Positions 11,401 to 21,687 of a stretch of 64,000 bases of DNA are shown one piece after another; position 1 is the stretch's first letter; the number at the start of each line of letters is the position of its first letter. The position numbers were made by a program, and so were the translations under genes. The notes under the pieces are model-generated. The model did not search any database, had not been told where the DNA came from, and worked only from the letters and a program-made list of their open reading frames with translations. The stretch comes from Kondoa malvinella (lineage: Eukaryota > Basidiomycota > Agaricostilbomycetes > Agaricostilbales > Kondoaceae), in assembly GCA_039545315.1 (NCBI GenBank), contig BCIM01000003.1, forward strand, positions 797,799-861,798, given 5' to 3'.

Positions 11401-14400
11401 GCTGAGCTTGTTGCTTCCGTCTGAAGATGGCTTGCACTTTGACGACCTTTTCCATGTGGTTATGGTAGTGACCAAGCATCTTCCAGAACCGCAAGCGAGC
11501 GAGGTGACCGCGCATGAGAGATTGCACAAAGGTGGCCGCTCCAGCGTTGTTTTGCAAATGGTGAAGCCAGGCGTAGTAGTAGTCGCGAGCAAGTATACCG
11601 CGAATTTGTGCTTGCACGCCAACGACATCGGGCGAGACGTAATTGAGCTCTTTGCTTTGCTGCTGAAGCTTCTTCCGCACGAGAGCTGCTCTAGCCAAAC
11701 TCTGGACGCTAGCAATTGATTGGGCGGTAGAGACATGTTCGAGCTGAACGCGAGTTCGAGCAGCGTTCCTTCGCGATATAAGACCTCTTGCAGCTGCTTG
11801 AAGCCCGACGACCTGCGGAGCGATTGTCTGGACGTGGGCAGTCTCTCGACGCGCCAATACTCCCCGAGCAGCAGCTTGTAAATCGACAACTTGAGGTGTA
11901 ATGGATCGCAGCGATCGCACTCGCTCAAGTAAAGCTCTTTCCGCTAGTATCCGCCTCGCTGCTGTTTGAACTTGAGTGATGCTTCGAGTAGCAGTCTGCA
12001 TATTGCCATTCAGCTGTTGCTGGGAGCGACGAATTAGGGCACCTCGAAGGCGCGCTTGAAAGTTGGTCATCGACTGATCATGCTGATCTAGCGCTTTGAT
12101 TGACTTCCAGAACTTGCGTCGGACCAGAACTCCGCGAGCTGTAGCTTGAGTCGCTATGGTGGTCCTGCTTTGCCATCGGAGCTGATCTTGCAGCGCATGG
12201 TAGCTTCGTCGCCGCAATGCGGCTTTTGCGTGCGCTTGGAAGCCAGGAAGGACACGATGAGCTGTCCTTCTATCCCCTCGCTTTTCTTGAAGTTGAGTCC
12301 GCGCTATCGAGCGGAGGCAGACGGACTGTAACTTAGTAGCCCAAGTATTGATCCGTCTATGCAATGTTCGGGCTTGTCTGAAGCGTTGACGAGCGAGATA
12401 GCCGCGAGCGCAAGCAGGGAAGCGATATAGGTCGAAGATGACTTCTCCGAGTAGGCGTTCCAGACGTTCCTCATCTGTTTCCGGCTCCGGCTCTGGTTCT
12501 GGCTCTGGCTCCAGCTTGAGATCTTTGGCTAGGCTCTTGAAATTTGGCATGACGAGATGATCGATTCCGCGTTTCGTCTTGTCAAGCTGCTCTTCCGAGA
12601 AATCTAGATGGTCGACTTTCTTCATGCGTTGCGCTTGACCCTGGGCGACCAAGAAGGCGCTGAGATCAAACACTTTTCAGCTCAAAGCAGGTAGATCAAG
12701 CAGGTCTTGCTCACCTCAGTGCATGTATACAATATATGACCTTTGGCATGTTGTTCGCGTCGTACAGGTCGGTAGTCTCGAAGATGTAGGTCTGACGAAC
12801 GAGGTTCAGCTCGGTGTCAGCCGCGCGGACTGAACTTACCTCGGGAAGATGTCTTTTCCTGATGAAAGTAAAGAAGTAATTGATATTGTCAGTGTGATGC
12901 CAGCTCAATTTCGGATGCTGTCAATAAAACACACCACAATCAGCTGGACAACTCAGCATGATGATGAAGCAACACTGACAGTGTAGATCCTAGGTACCGC
13001 TTTTCGTCCATCGAACACCCTTGCTAGTTTCGCCAAAGCCACACCATTCCTCAAGGCCTGCTCAAAATTTGCTACTCCGCCTGAAGTAACATCTGCTTCA
13101 GGTGCAGTTGGGTCGTAATCTACATCCCGCCGAAGTTCTCGATCCAGCCAAGCTTGAGCTCTGTGCACACGGAAGCCACCTCAATTTGATACAATACTGG
13201 ATAACGCAAGGCTTACTCTGCTACATGACTGAGGTACTCGAAAGCGGCCACATGGTGACGACTGATGTCCATAGCTCGAGCCGAGTTCGATGGCAAGACC
13301 ATGCCAGAGCTCGATATGGTTGGTTTGCGCGATAATACTACTCTTCCGTTACCTGTGCCAAGCCGTTAGTCAGCCACGAACCGTAACGTGTAAAAGGAAC
13401 AAACGATGTGTTTGTACTTCCCCCTTCGCCGAACCAGGCATATGCATCTCCCTCTGTGCATCCAAATCAGGCGAATGGAAGAATGCTCGCGGACTTTCGG
13501 GAGGTGACAAAGCCATCGCAGCTAAATCGGAGCGCAACCGAGGTGATTTGTACGGACTTGAAGATGCCGAAGGCGAGTAAGGAACGGGAGAATAGGCCGA
13601 GGTTGGTGCTGCTGGTGAGTAGGCTTCTTCTTCTTGATCATAGTGCTCTGACAGGCGATCGAGTCCATGCCTTGTTCCGTGACCGATTAGTTGCAGCGGA
13701 AGACCAAGGACAGTGCTTGAAGTTGTTGTCGAGCGCTGCAGGTCTAGCGTGGGTACTGAGCGAGTATGCCTATGCGAGCGATTGCTTGCTGAAACGACTG
13801 AAGAATAGTTGTTGGTGAAAGAGTCCGATCGCTTCAGGCCGGATGAAGTAGGGGTAGGGAAATCGTACTTGGCCGAGGAGGTAGAAGACTGGACGGATGA
13901 TCGCGCAGGTGTAGTATAAGATTGCCTGAGTTCAGGTCGAGGAGGTGATTTCGTCGGTTCCTCTGATGCATAAGAGAACTTGCTGAATCGGCTTTCCCGG
14001 TGTGACGGAGTAGAAGGGGCTGATGCTGTGGTATAAGTAGAGCTATTGGAGACGCTGGAAAGAGGAGCTCGTTCATTTCGTTCGAAGCTACTTGCGCGTG
14101 ATACTCGAGAGTCGGTTTCATCATGTCGAAAAGAAGAACTTGACGAATACCCAGAAGCGCTTGTAGGGCGATACGAAGGTGTAGATGTACTGCTGGAATA
14201 TGGAGGCTTCGGATCGCCAAAGAGATTGCCGCTGGCTGAAGATGCCGTCTTATGTCCTCTGCTCCAGGAAGGTGTGGTTCGATGCGAAGTATAGTCCTTG
14301 TTCAGATTGCTGTTCGAGAAGCTATCTCGTATTGAAGCAACAGAGTTCGATCTCGCTAGCGAAGTGACGGAAGAAGACCGTTCGAGCATTTTGGCCTGTC

Positions 14401-14590
14401 TGTCGAGAACACTCTGGCCGCCTCCCAGTCTTTGTCCATAATCATAGCTGCTCTTGCCTTCTGTTCCTTTCGTGTATTGCGAGACATACTCATTCGGGTT
14501 GGGTGTAAGAGGCGGCGGAGTCGAAGACCTTGAATCGCTTGAATTGACAGACGAGCTTCTGCCCAGCAGCGGCGTCGCAGTGGTATACAT
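8481..14590 (-). CDS. IQG1: IQGAP-family actomyosin ring scaffold (Iqg1/Rng2 type)
   Basis: A multi-exon gene of roughly 1,800 codons. A Ser-rich N-terminal region of about 395 residues (14590-13405) precedes a calponin-homology domain spread over several exons (13340-12675): HVAAFEYLSHVAEAQAWLDREL, FEQALRNGVALAKLARVFDG, SWHHTDNINYFFTF and FETTDLYDANNMPKVIYCIHA. A Glu-Pro repeat follows, then about a dozen IQ-like motifs of the LQAAARGVLARR kind (12430-11390). Next comes the RasGAP-related domain with QNAREEFLLLKLF, then FVYYRYINPAIV and APESFGVLD. The RasGAP C-terminal region ends with KRLTIPFTTQFFHERSLAKKGMKPKFGSF and stops at 8481-8483. IQGAPs organise the cytokinetic ring through actin, myosin light chain/calmodulin and formin binding. 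One splice site near 9290-9335 is uncertain. The long Ser-rich leader is unusual for the family. Confidence 0.9.
12475..12520 (-). repeat. Glu-Pro-coding hexanucleotide microsatellite
   Basis: Tandem GGCTCY/GGTTCT units inside the IQGAP gene encode EPEPEPEPEPE between the CH domain and the IQ repeats. The reading frame is kept. Such tracts are prone to length change between strains. Confidence 0.7.
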
Positions 14591-14953
14591 CTTCTTTGTA
14601 AATCACACAATTTGGGGTATCAACGTATCAAAGAGACAGGCTTGCGCTAGACATCGAAAGGAACAGCGTCTTCTAAAGTTCGGTCTCCTGTTTTGACGAC
14701 AAGCTCGGACCTCTTGACGTCTGGCCGGCGGAGATCACTTGTTGTATGTCTTGAAGAGGTCAATTGCTGGTTCTGAGTGCTCGCTAGCTCAATGCAGGAT
14801 TTGCTTCACTGCCGAGAAGAAGCAAGTGTTGCGACGATAAACAATAACAGACGCGTCAAAGTCTCATGCCGCTTTGGGACGTGTCAAAGACTGCAAAAGC
14901 TGGCAAAGGAGAGTGCATTGATTGCATATACATCCACAGAACATTGCGGCGTT
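14591..14953. other. Intergenic region between IQGAP start and CLPTM1 stop
   Basis: This 363-bp gap must hold the IQGAP promoter and the 3' end of the CLPTM1-family gene. A 5' leader is likely near 14600-14650. I see no further gene or repeat. Confidence 0.35.
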
Positions 14954-17615
14954 TTATTTGTCCTTCTTCGATTCCTTCTCGCCCGCGACCTTGATAGCAG
15001 CCTTGCCTGCTGGTGTGTCTGGCACGTCGCTCTTGCCTCCAACAGCAGCAACTTGGCCATACTCGTTGGCTCGAGTTGGATCCACTCTGTAAATGTAGTA
15101 CTGGTAGAGCCTGTCGATCAGATATTAGCACAATCCAGGTGAATAGTTGGTTGACTTGCAATACCAGGAAGACCACTGAAGCAATCGTGAGCATCAGTCA
15201 CGGATAGACAAGAAGACATCGTACCATCATCGCGGAAACATGCAAGTCGATGCAGCCAAGGCATCTGATAGAATCAACATCAATTGTTGACCAGTAAGGG
15301 CGAGAACTAGCCAAGTACCTTGATGCAGCTGCGAGGGAAACTGGGTGAGCGACAAAGTACTGTCGGAGTCAGCTACTCACAATGAGAAGAAGTCATCCAC
15401 GACAGTACTACAGCATGATCAGCCTGGTTTGCTTCGCTGCAGAAGGCAGCTCACGTCAAAGTCTTGTAAATCAGACTCTTCATAGGCAGATGCGCAACAC
15501 TCTTCAACTTGTAGTTGATGATCACTGTCAGAAATGTCGCATTGCTCGTATCGGTGTACACCGAAGAAATGGGCACTACTAACATTGAGGGATCTAAACA
15601 AAATAATTCAGCTTAGTGGTGACGTATTTGGGAGCAGACGCACCAGCTGCACAAAGCCGAACCTTGAACTTCACTGTCAGAGACGATTGTTGCAGACAAT
15701 GACCAAAGCTCACATGTATACGAATCTGCCCACAAATCAGACAAAGCATACTTGCCTAGAACAGGATGGACTCACGAAGTCAAAGTAGAGATGACAAAGC
15801 TATACCAACCACGATGCGTCTCATACACTAAACTATAAATCGTATATCCAGCCAACAACGGTATGGTGCCGTACGACACCAAACGGAAAGCGACTTTATC
15901 AAATTCTTGCGTTTGTCTCTCTTCTTCGCTAAGGACGTGCTTATCGTGGAATTCAATCTTGTACGGGAATGCGCCTTGTGAAGGTAACAGCTTGATATCG
16001 ACCGCTTTGGTGATTTTCCATGCTTCGATCAAGAGGCCCATGCCTTGGCTGAAGAGGATCATCCAGCTTGTGTTTTCGTTATTGTCCATGAGATAAAGCA
16101 GGATGATGAGTTGCACGAAGCAGTTGGTTATAATGGTCCGAACGGAGACTGTCAAGTGAAGCGAATTGAGCAATGCCGTACAGCAGTGATACTCCAGTCT
16201 ACTGACCTCCGACCATCTCTTTCTTCTGCCTCCAATGCGAAACATCACTACTGAATGCCAAGACTATACCACCATCAGCAGATTTTCGACCTTCCGAACA
16301 CCCAACATACATTCGAAAACCATATGCAAGATCGTAACGAGCACAGTAGTGATGAGCAGGTAAACGTTCGTTTCAGTAAGCATGCGCTTGATCTCGTCCA
16401 TTTCTGATCCAGTACCGGATTTTGCAGCTTCTTCGAATGAAGCCGTCATTTGGGCAAAGAGACTGAACTTCATTTGCGAGATGGATCGGAAGTCAACTCT
16501 GAGCGGAAGCTCGCTGTAAGGAAATAACTTATGTGAACCAATCAAGCATGGTCAAACGACAAAAGCTTACTTGACAGTTTCGTTGATTGGGTTCATGTGC
16601 TCGCGCAACATCCAGAATTCATGAGCAAAAAGCGTAGGATAGTAGTGCAAGTTATCCGTCTCAGCCGCTGTGTCGGCCACATGTGCAAAAGTGACGTGTT
16701 GCATCACAGGCGGAGTCATCGCTTGTCGTTGCAGAACTACATTCGGATCGTTTGTAATTGCGAGGGTCAGATTTGGAGCATAGTACGAGATGATGGGCGT
16801 TTCTTTCTCTTCTGGTTCTGCTTCTTCTGTTTCGTTGGCAGCTGAAAGCAGATTCTTGACTGTTCGGATCTTGCGCATAGGTGCATAGCGGGATAGTACT
16901 AGGCGAATACTATCAGCTCTGGCACGGTATATGGTCGAGATAAAGATACACACATTTACGCTTGTGCAATACATCTATACTTGAGCGACCTGGAATGATC
17001 TTTGCATCATCTCGCGCCAGATACATGTCCAGCCAAAGAGATCCATTGTTCTGTACGCTCTGTACAAAAAGTTTGCAGTCTTAGCTCTCCATGGAGCAAG
17101 ACAGCAATCCTACGTACAATTGGCACCTTGAATGACGTTTCCCAACTTTGCTCTGGCCATGTCCAATCGCCATATTGCACAGGATCAAAGGTATGATACG
17201 GTAAAGCAGGATCACGATATGCCGCAGATGGGTCATCAGAAGCAGACACGTAGACGCTGAGCGTAAGAGCAGATTGAGCTGGCCAAAGCGATACGGCCGA
17301 TTGATTGTTTGCTGTTGCTTGGTTCTTTACCGGTACAGGCACGGCTTTGTCTGTGTCTACACCACTTGAAGGGCCAGGCGAGTTCTTTTTGATGAAACTG
17401 CTGAAGGGAGATTTCTCGCTGGTGAGATAGCTCATTCCCGAGGTGATGACGACGTAGAGCGCAACATAGCGTCCTATTTTCTATAGCAGACAGACAGGCA
17501 GCATTACGACTCTTGAAGCGGCATAGGATGTGAGAGAGGTAGACACCTTGAACAGTCCAAGACTATCTTCTTCCGCTGCCGCCGGTGCTGGCGCTGCTGC
17601 TCCTCGTGGAGGCAT
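14954..17615 (-). CDS. CLPTM1 family (Cleft lip and palate transmembrane 1) membrane protein
   Basis: Read leftwards from ATG 17615. A short Ala/Pro-rich first exon (MPPRGAAAPAP...EEDSLGLFK) is followed by a membrane anchor (IGRYVALYVVITSGMSYLTS). A long luminal domain contains QSALTLSVYVSAS, DPALPYHTFDP, ETSFKVPIVR and PNLTLAITNDPN. Several C-terminal transmembrane exons follow, one with DNNENTSWMILFSQGMGLLIEAWKITKA. The gene ends with DRLYQYYIYRVDPTRANEYG and a Lys-rich tail (stop 14954-14956). The YxYRVDxxRxNE(Y/F)G motif is diagnostic of CLPTM1/CLPTM1L proteins, ER membrane proteins linked to lipid scrambling and receptor trafficking (family knowledge). Small exons in the 3' third (15200-15800) were not placed exactly. 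The gene is complete in the window. Confidence 0.88.
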
Positions 17616-17757
17616 CTTTCTGGGATTCCGTGTGTGTGTTTCTCAAAGTATCCACTCTATACCGACATCTCTTGTGCACGGGAGAAGGACGATTCTTGAC
17701 ACGTCTTGTGGTTGGCAAAGAAGCGTCGACCAGAGCATTGCATGGTTTGGACACACC

Positions 17758-19426
17758 ATGGCCAACTCTAATCCTGAAGAAAAGCTCTCTCCAGCTGCTA
17801 AACGAGTCATCTCTATCGTATTCTTCTGTCTATTGCTCGATCTGCTCGTTTGTTTGTCGTGCACTCATATCAACGAGAATCTCACACTGTCTACTTAGGC
17901 CTTTACTCTTATATTACCGCTGTTTCCAAGACTAGTCAATCACTATGTGACAGAGGAGCAAGGCAGCAAATCGATTCTGCGAACACTGCTCTCTGCGTCA
18001 AGTCAATTTCGCATCAAGCTACAGGCATTAGGAGGAAGACAAGGCAGCAGGTCCAAGGCGGATACTGTACTGCTAGGCGGTCTGCTTGGATCTGTATTCT
18101 CTTTGATGCAGCATGCTGTATCGCCCGTGAGTGTTTCGCTGTTCTACAGAAAGAAGCAGAGAATGATTGGATGCTCCAGTGGATCGGTGGACTGAGTGAC
18201 AAGCATGGAAGGAAGCCTATCTTACTGCTCACCATGATTGGGAACCTTGTCTCGGCAGGTTTATGGCTCTTTGCTGCGGACTTTGGCGTGAGTTGATTTC
18301 ATATTTCTTTCTCAATGGCACATCTGATCCGCGTGCAGACTTTCTTGAGCTCTCGTGTGGTGTCTGGCTTGAGCGAGGGCAATGTCCAATTATCGATAGC
18401 CATGCTGTCAGATGTGACGACAGAGTAAGCTGAATCTTCTACTACACGCATTCCAGGCTGACATGCCATCTATAGAAAGACTAGAGGCTCAGCACTAGTG
18501 TTGGTTGGACTGGCATTTTCATTATGCTTTACTTTTGGTGTACGATCTTTCCTGTCTGCAGCCTTCACAGAGCTGATCTCCTCAACAGCCACTCATGGGC
18601 GCCTACTTCGCATCAAGACCCATCTCACCGTCAACATTCTCTCTTCCTCTGAACGTATACGCAACTCCAGCATTACTAACGATTGGCATACTCATACTCG
18701 AAACTGCTTTGCTCGTATTCTTCCTACCTGAAACTCGCAAGTCTTCGCCATCATCTGGCAGCAACATACCAACATCAAAGAAAGACCTCGCTCGCCTTCG
18801 AAAGCTCAAGAACTTACATTGCCTCTTCCTCCTCATCTTCAGCGGCGCCGAGTTCACCCTCTCGTTCGCAACTTTCGACGTACTAGACTATTCCAACCTA
18901 CAGAATGGGAAGCTTCTCGGTAGCGTCGGCATACTCAGTGCACTGCTGCAAGGCGGCTATGTGAGGAAAGCAGCAAAGACACAAGGCGGAAGCATCAAGC
19001 TCATCAGGAATGGTCTGATGACCTGCTGCATGGCGCTGAGCTGTTTGGCTTTGCTACCGTATATGGAGAAGAAACCAATGCCGCTTTTAGCTGTATTGAG
19101 CGCTAGTTTGGCGTATACTTCAGCCAGTGTAGTCAACAGCTTGAACGCCGAGGCATCAAAAGCATGCGCGGAAGCATCGAGGGGAAAGGAGATGGGCAAG
19201 TTCAGGTCTGCTGGTCAGCTTGGACGAGCAGTGAGTTGATCATTGTACTTTGCGGATCTGACTAATCATATTGTAGATCGGTCCCCTTCTGTCTGCCTCA
19301 CTATACTACATTCTCGGCCCAACTCAGGCTTTCTCAGTCTTGCTCGTTGCTATGCTATCTACCTTCACCATGGCATCAAGCTCGGGATTATTGTCGCTTG
19401 CGAAGAAGGACAATAAAGTAGAATAG
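17758..19426 (+). CDS. Major facilitator superfamily transporter (MFSD10/TetA-like)
   Basis: ATG 17758 opens MANSNPEEKLSPAAKRVISIVFFCLLLDLL, followed after a 51-nt intron by AFTLILPLFPRLVNHY (first helix end). The A-motif loop between helices 2 and 3 is clear: QWIGGLSDKHGRKPILL. Further exons carry SSRVVSGLSEGNVQLSIAMLSDVTT, the PLMGAYFASRP helix, an LPETRKSS loop and C-terminal helices ending SLLSLAKKDNKVE. Twelve helices are plausible. Between helices 1 and 2 there is an extended Ser/Arg-rich loop (ILRTLLSASS...SRSKADTV). The subgroup resembles drug:H+ antiporters such as human MFSD10/TETRAN. The substrate cannot be read from sequence. The gene is divergent from the CLPTM1-family gene, with only about 140 bp between starts. 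Confidence 0.83.
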
Positions 19427-19777
19427 CCGATAGATGCTTGTAACTGTGTGATACAACCCTCGTGATGAGGTGTACCTTGGCTACATTGTCCTGTCCGTCT
19501 CGCATCGTGTCTTCGTCACTCGTCTCGTCATGTGGTAGGAGCAGGTAGTTGGAACGAGCGATGACGCAAGACAGCAAAGGCAATCAGAAGGATGCAAGCT
19601 CGAGAGCTGCCAGGACAGTGAAAATGAGAGAGCACAATGAAGATAGGATATCAGAGAGGATCTCGACTGTCTTGAGGAGAAGATGGAACGAAAGTCGCCG
19701 ATCGGCCAGACATCAAGATGTTGTACAGCTACACTACAGTGTCCTGGAACCCATTGTTCAGACTCTTTGCAATACTT
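19427..19777. other. Convergent intergenic region
   Basis: This 351-bp region lies between the 3' ends of the MFS gene (plus) and LITAF-like gene A (minus). No coding region, tRNA or repeat is recognised. Confidence 0.35.
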
Positions 19778-20476
19778 TCACTGTGCAGCTCTGATAAGCT
19801 CGATATTGTCTATGTAGACAGATAACGGACCTTCGGTATTTCCGCTAGCTCGATGATATTCCGCCAAAGAGCATCCACAAGAGCCACAGAAATGCTCCGT
19901 GTCCTTGCATTTCGAGAAACAGTAGGGTAGACAACAGAGACAAGCAACGAAGCACAGCGCTGGCCATTGTATGAGCTGCCGAAGCATAGGAATTAGAGTG
20001 GTTCCTTACCTAAAGCCCAGCTGAAGGTCCAATATCAGCTTTAAGTTCGCCGTATTCATCAACATACGCACATGTGAGTAACAGAACCTGTCTTAGATCT
20101 GGTAGTGGTAGCTGCTGCGATCCCGCATCGAGGACATTTGACCAGAGCAGCACTGTTGAACCTCAGTATATGACGTGATCAAGCTCTAGACAGCTCACTA
20201 GCTCTGCAGTCCCTGCAGAGGAGTGTAAACGTATTGCTGAGGTGGAATTGGATAGCCAGGAGCGTATTGGTGTTGCATAAGCGGCGGCTTGCCTTGGTCT
20301 GGCTGATTGAGGGGGGATGTCTGAGGTACGGGTGAGCGAGTCTGCTGCAATGGAGGGTATTGATCTTGTCGAGATGGGTCTTCGCTTCTAGCACCGGCAT
20401 GTCCTTGTGGCCGAGTGCCATTGACTGAACTTTCGATGTACGAAGGGGGCTGGCGTGAAGCAGCTTGAGAGGCCAT
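19778..20476 (-). CDS. LITAF-like zinc-finger membrane protein A
   Basis: Four exons (20476-20199, 20152-20072, 20020-20010, 19959-19778) give 183 residues. A Pro/Gln/Tyr-rich N-terminus with PPSY and PPQQY motifs leads to the LITAF domain: KCPRCG, then KTGSVTHIWALALCFVACLCCLPYC, then KDTEHFCGSCGCSLAEYHR. This is the split CxxC...CxxC zinc ribbon with an intervening hydrophobic segment that inserts monotopically into endosomal membranes. LITAF proteins bind ESCRT/Nedd4 through PPxY-like motifs (family knowledge). The third exon is an 11-nt microexon. The C-terminal tail after NTEG has no parallel in copy C and could reflect a missed final intron at GAAG|GTCC. A paralog lies just upstream on the same strand. 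Confidence 0.82.
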
Positions 20477-20781
20477 GAGTATATCGTGTAATGGTTGCGT
20501 GAGTAGCAGAGGATGACAGCAGAAGACGAAGACAACAGAGTGAGAAGATGGCTACTGAGATGGAGCATTCGCAGAATGTTATTTCAACCAGCTTTGTGCT
20601 AGAAACAGACGCATGCCTAGGGATACTTGACGCGGACTCGAGGCTTTGCGGAAAGTCGATAAGCCTCGAACGACAGCTAAATAGGGCAAAGAGATCAGTA
20701 GCTATTATCCTAAGATTACAGATTACAGATAGAGAGTCCATCCGGCTCCATGCATACGGTTCACATTGACAAGACCATGCC

Positions 20782-21467
20782 TCAATACCTCGAGTGAGCC
20801 AGGACTGCATCACGCGATATGAGCCTTTTGCCTGTGCTATTCTGAGCGGAACTCACCTTGAGTATTACCACTCGCTCTGTGGTAGATGGCCAATGGAGTT
20901 TGACAAGAACCACATAAGCTAATGAACCGCATGAGCATCGCATTCGCTGTAAGACCCTGCAACTGCAAGAACTGCAAGACTTACTGCTCCGAGTCCTTGC
21001 AAGTGGCTGTTTCGCAGCAGTATGGTATACAGAAGAGCAGAGTAACGAAGCACAGTCCTAATGCAGCAGAGTCAGCGGAGATTCGTCGACATAATGGGAT
21101 GCACACCTAACGCCCAAACTGCAATGCAAGTATCTCAGCTCCAGCTTTTCCGAGCTGCAATATACTCACTGTGTGTTATAGAGCCTGTCTTGAACCTGGT
21201 CTTTGTTGGACACGTTTGCCCGCACCTAGGACAGGTAGCGACAGAAGAATAGGCTTGGAGATGATCTAGTCCTATGCTCGTTTGATATTGCTGAGGCGGC
21301 AAAGGATAGCCATGAGAAGGGGCATGTTGCTGCTGGAATTGAGGCTGAGGAGTTGGCTGCGGCGGAGGATAATGCTGCTGTTGCTGTTGCATTGGTGCGG
21401 CTTGTGCAACATTGTGCGAAGTCGAAGCGCCCTCGTACGCTGGAGGTTCCGATACCACACGTCCCAT
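20782..21467 (-). CDS. LITAF-like zinc-finger membrane protein B
   Basis: Five exons (21467-21170, 21118-21107, 21057-20985, 20918-20857, 20804-20782) sum to 155 residues. The N-terminus contains PPAYEG and poly-Gln/Pro stretches, then DHLQAYSSVATCPRCG, KTGSITHIWALGLCFVTLLFCIPYC and KDSEHLCGSCQTPLAIYHRASGNTQG. These are the two CxxC halves and the membrane-inserting segment of a LITAF domain. The 12-nt second exon corresponds to the 11-nt microexon of copy A, with its 5' border moved by one nucleotide. The final 23-nt exon is the least certain part; an alternative acceptor would give a long unrelated tail and was not adopted. Tandem duplicate of gene A, same orientation. Confidence 0.82.
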
Positions 21468-21687
21468 GCTACTGTGCGCTTTGTGAAAGTCGAGTTGCTC
21501 GTTGCAAGATGACCTCGTTTCATGCCAAGCGAACCGTGAACGTCAGGTTCGAAGAAAGCCTCTCGCAACTGCATAGATGCGGAACTCTGACAAACACTAG
21601 GCATGTCTTGACAGCATTGACTTTCACGCGACATCACCAGTACCCAATTATAGCATGCAATCCCATTCAGTGGTACTTATATATCCA

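Noticed and set aside
20388..20813. Minus-strand frame of 141 codons after LITAF gene B
   Set aside because: It would need a GTATTG-side acceptor and gives unrelated Cys/Ser-rich sequence. A nearer acceptor ends gene B with a short tail like its paralogs.
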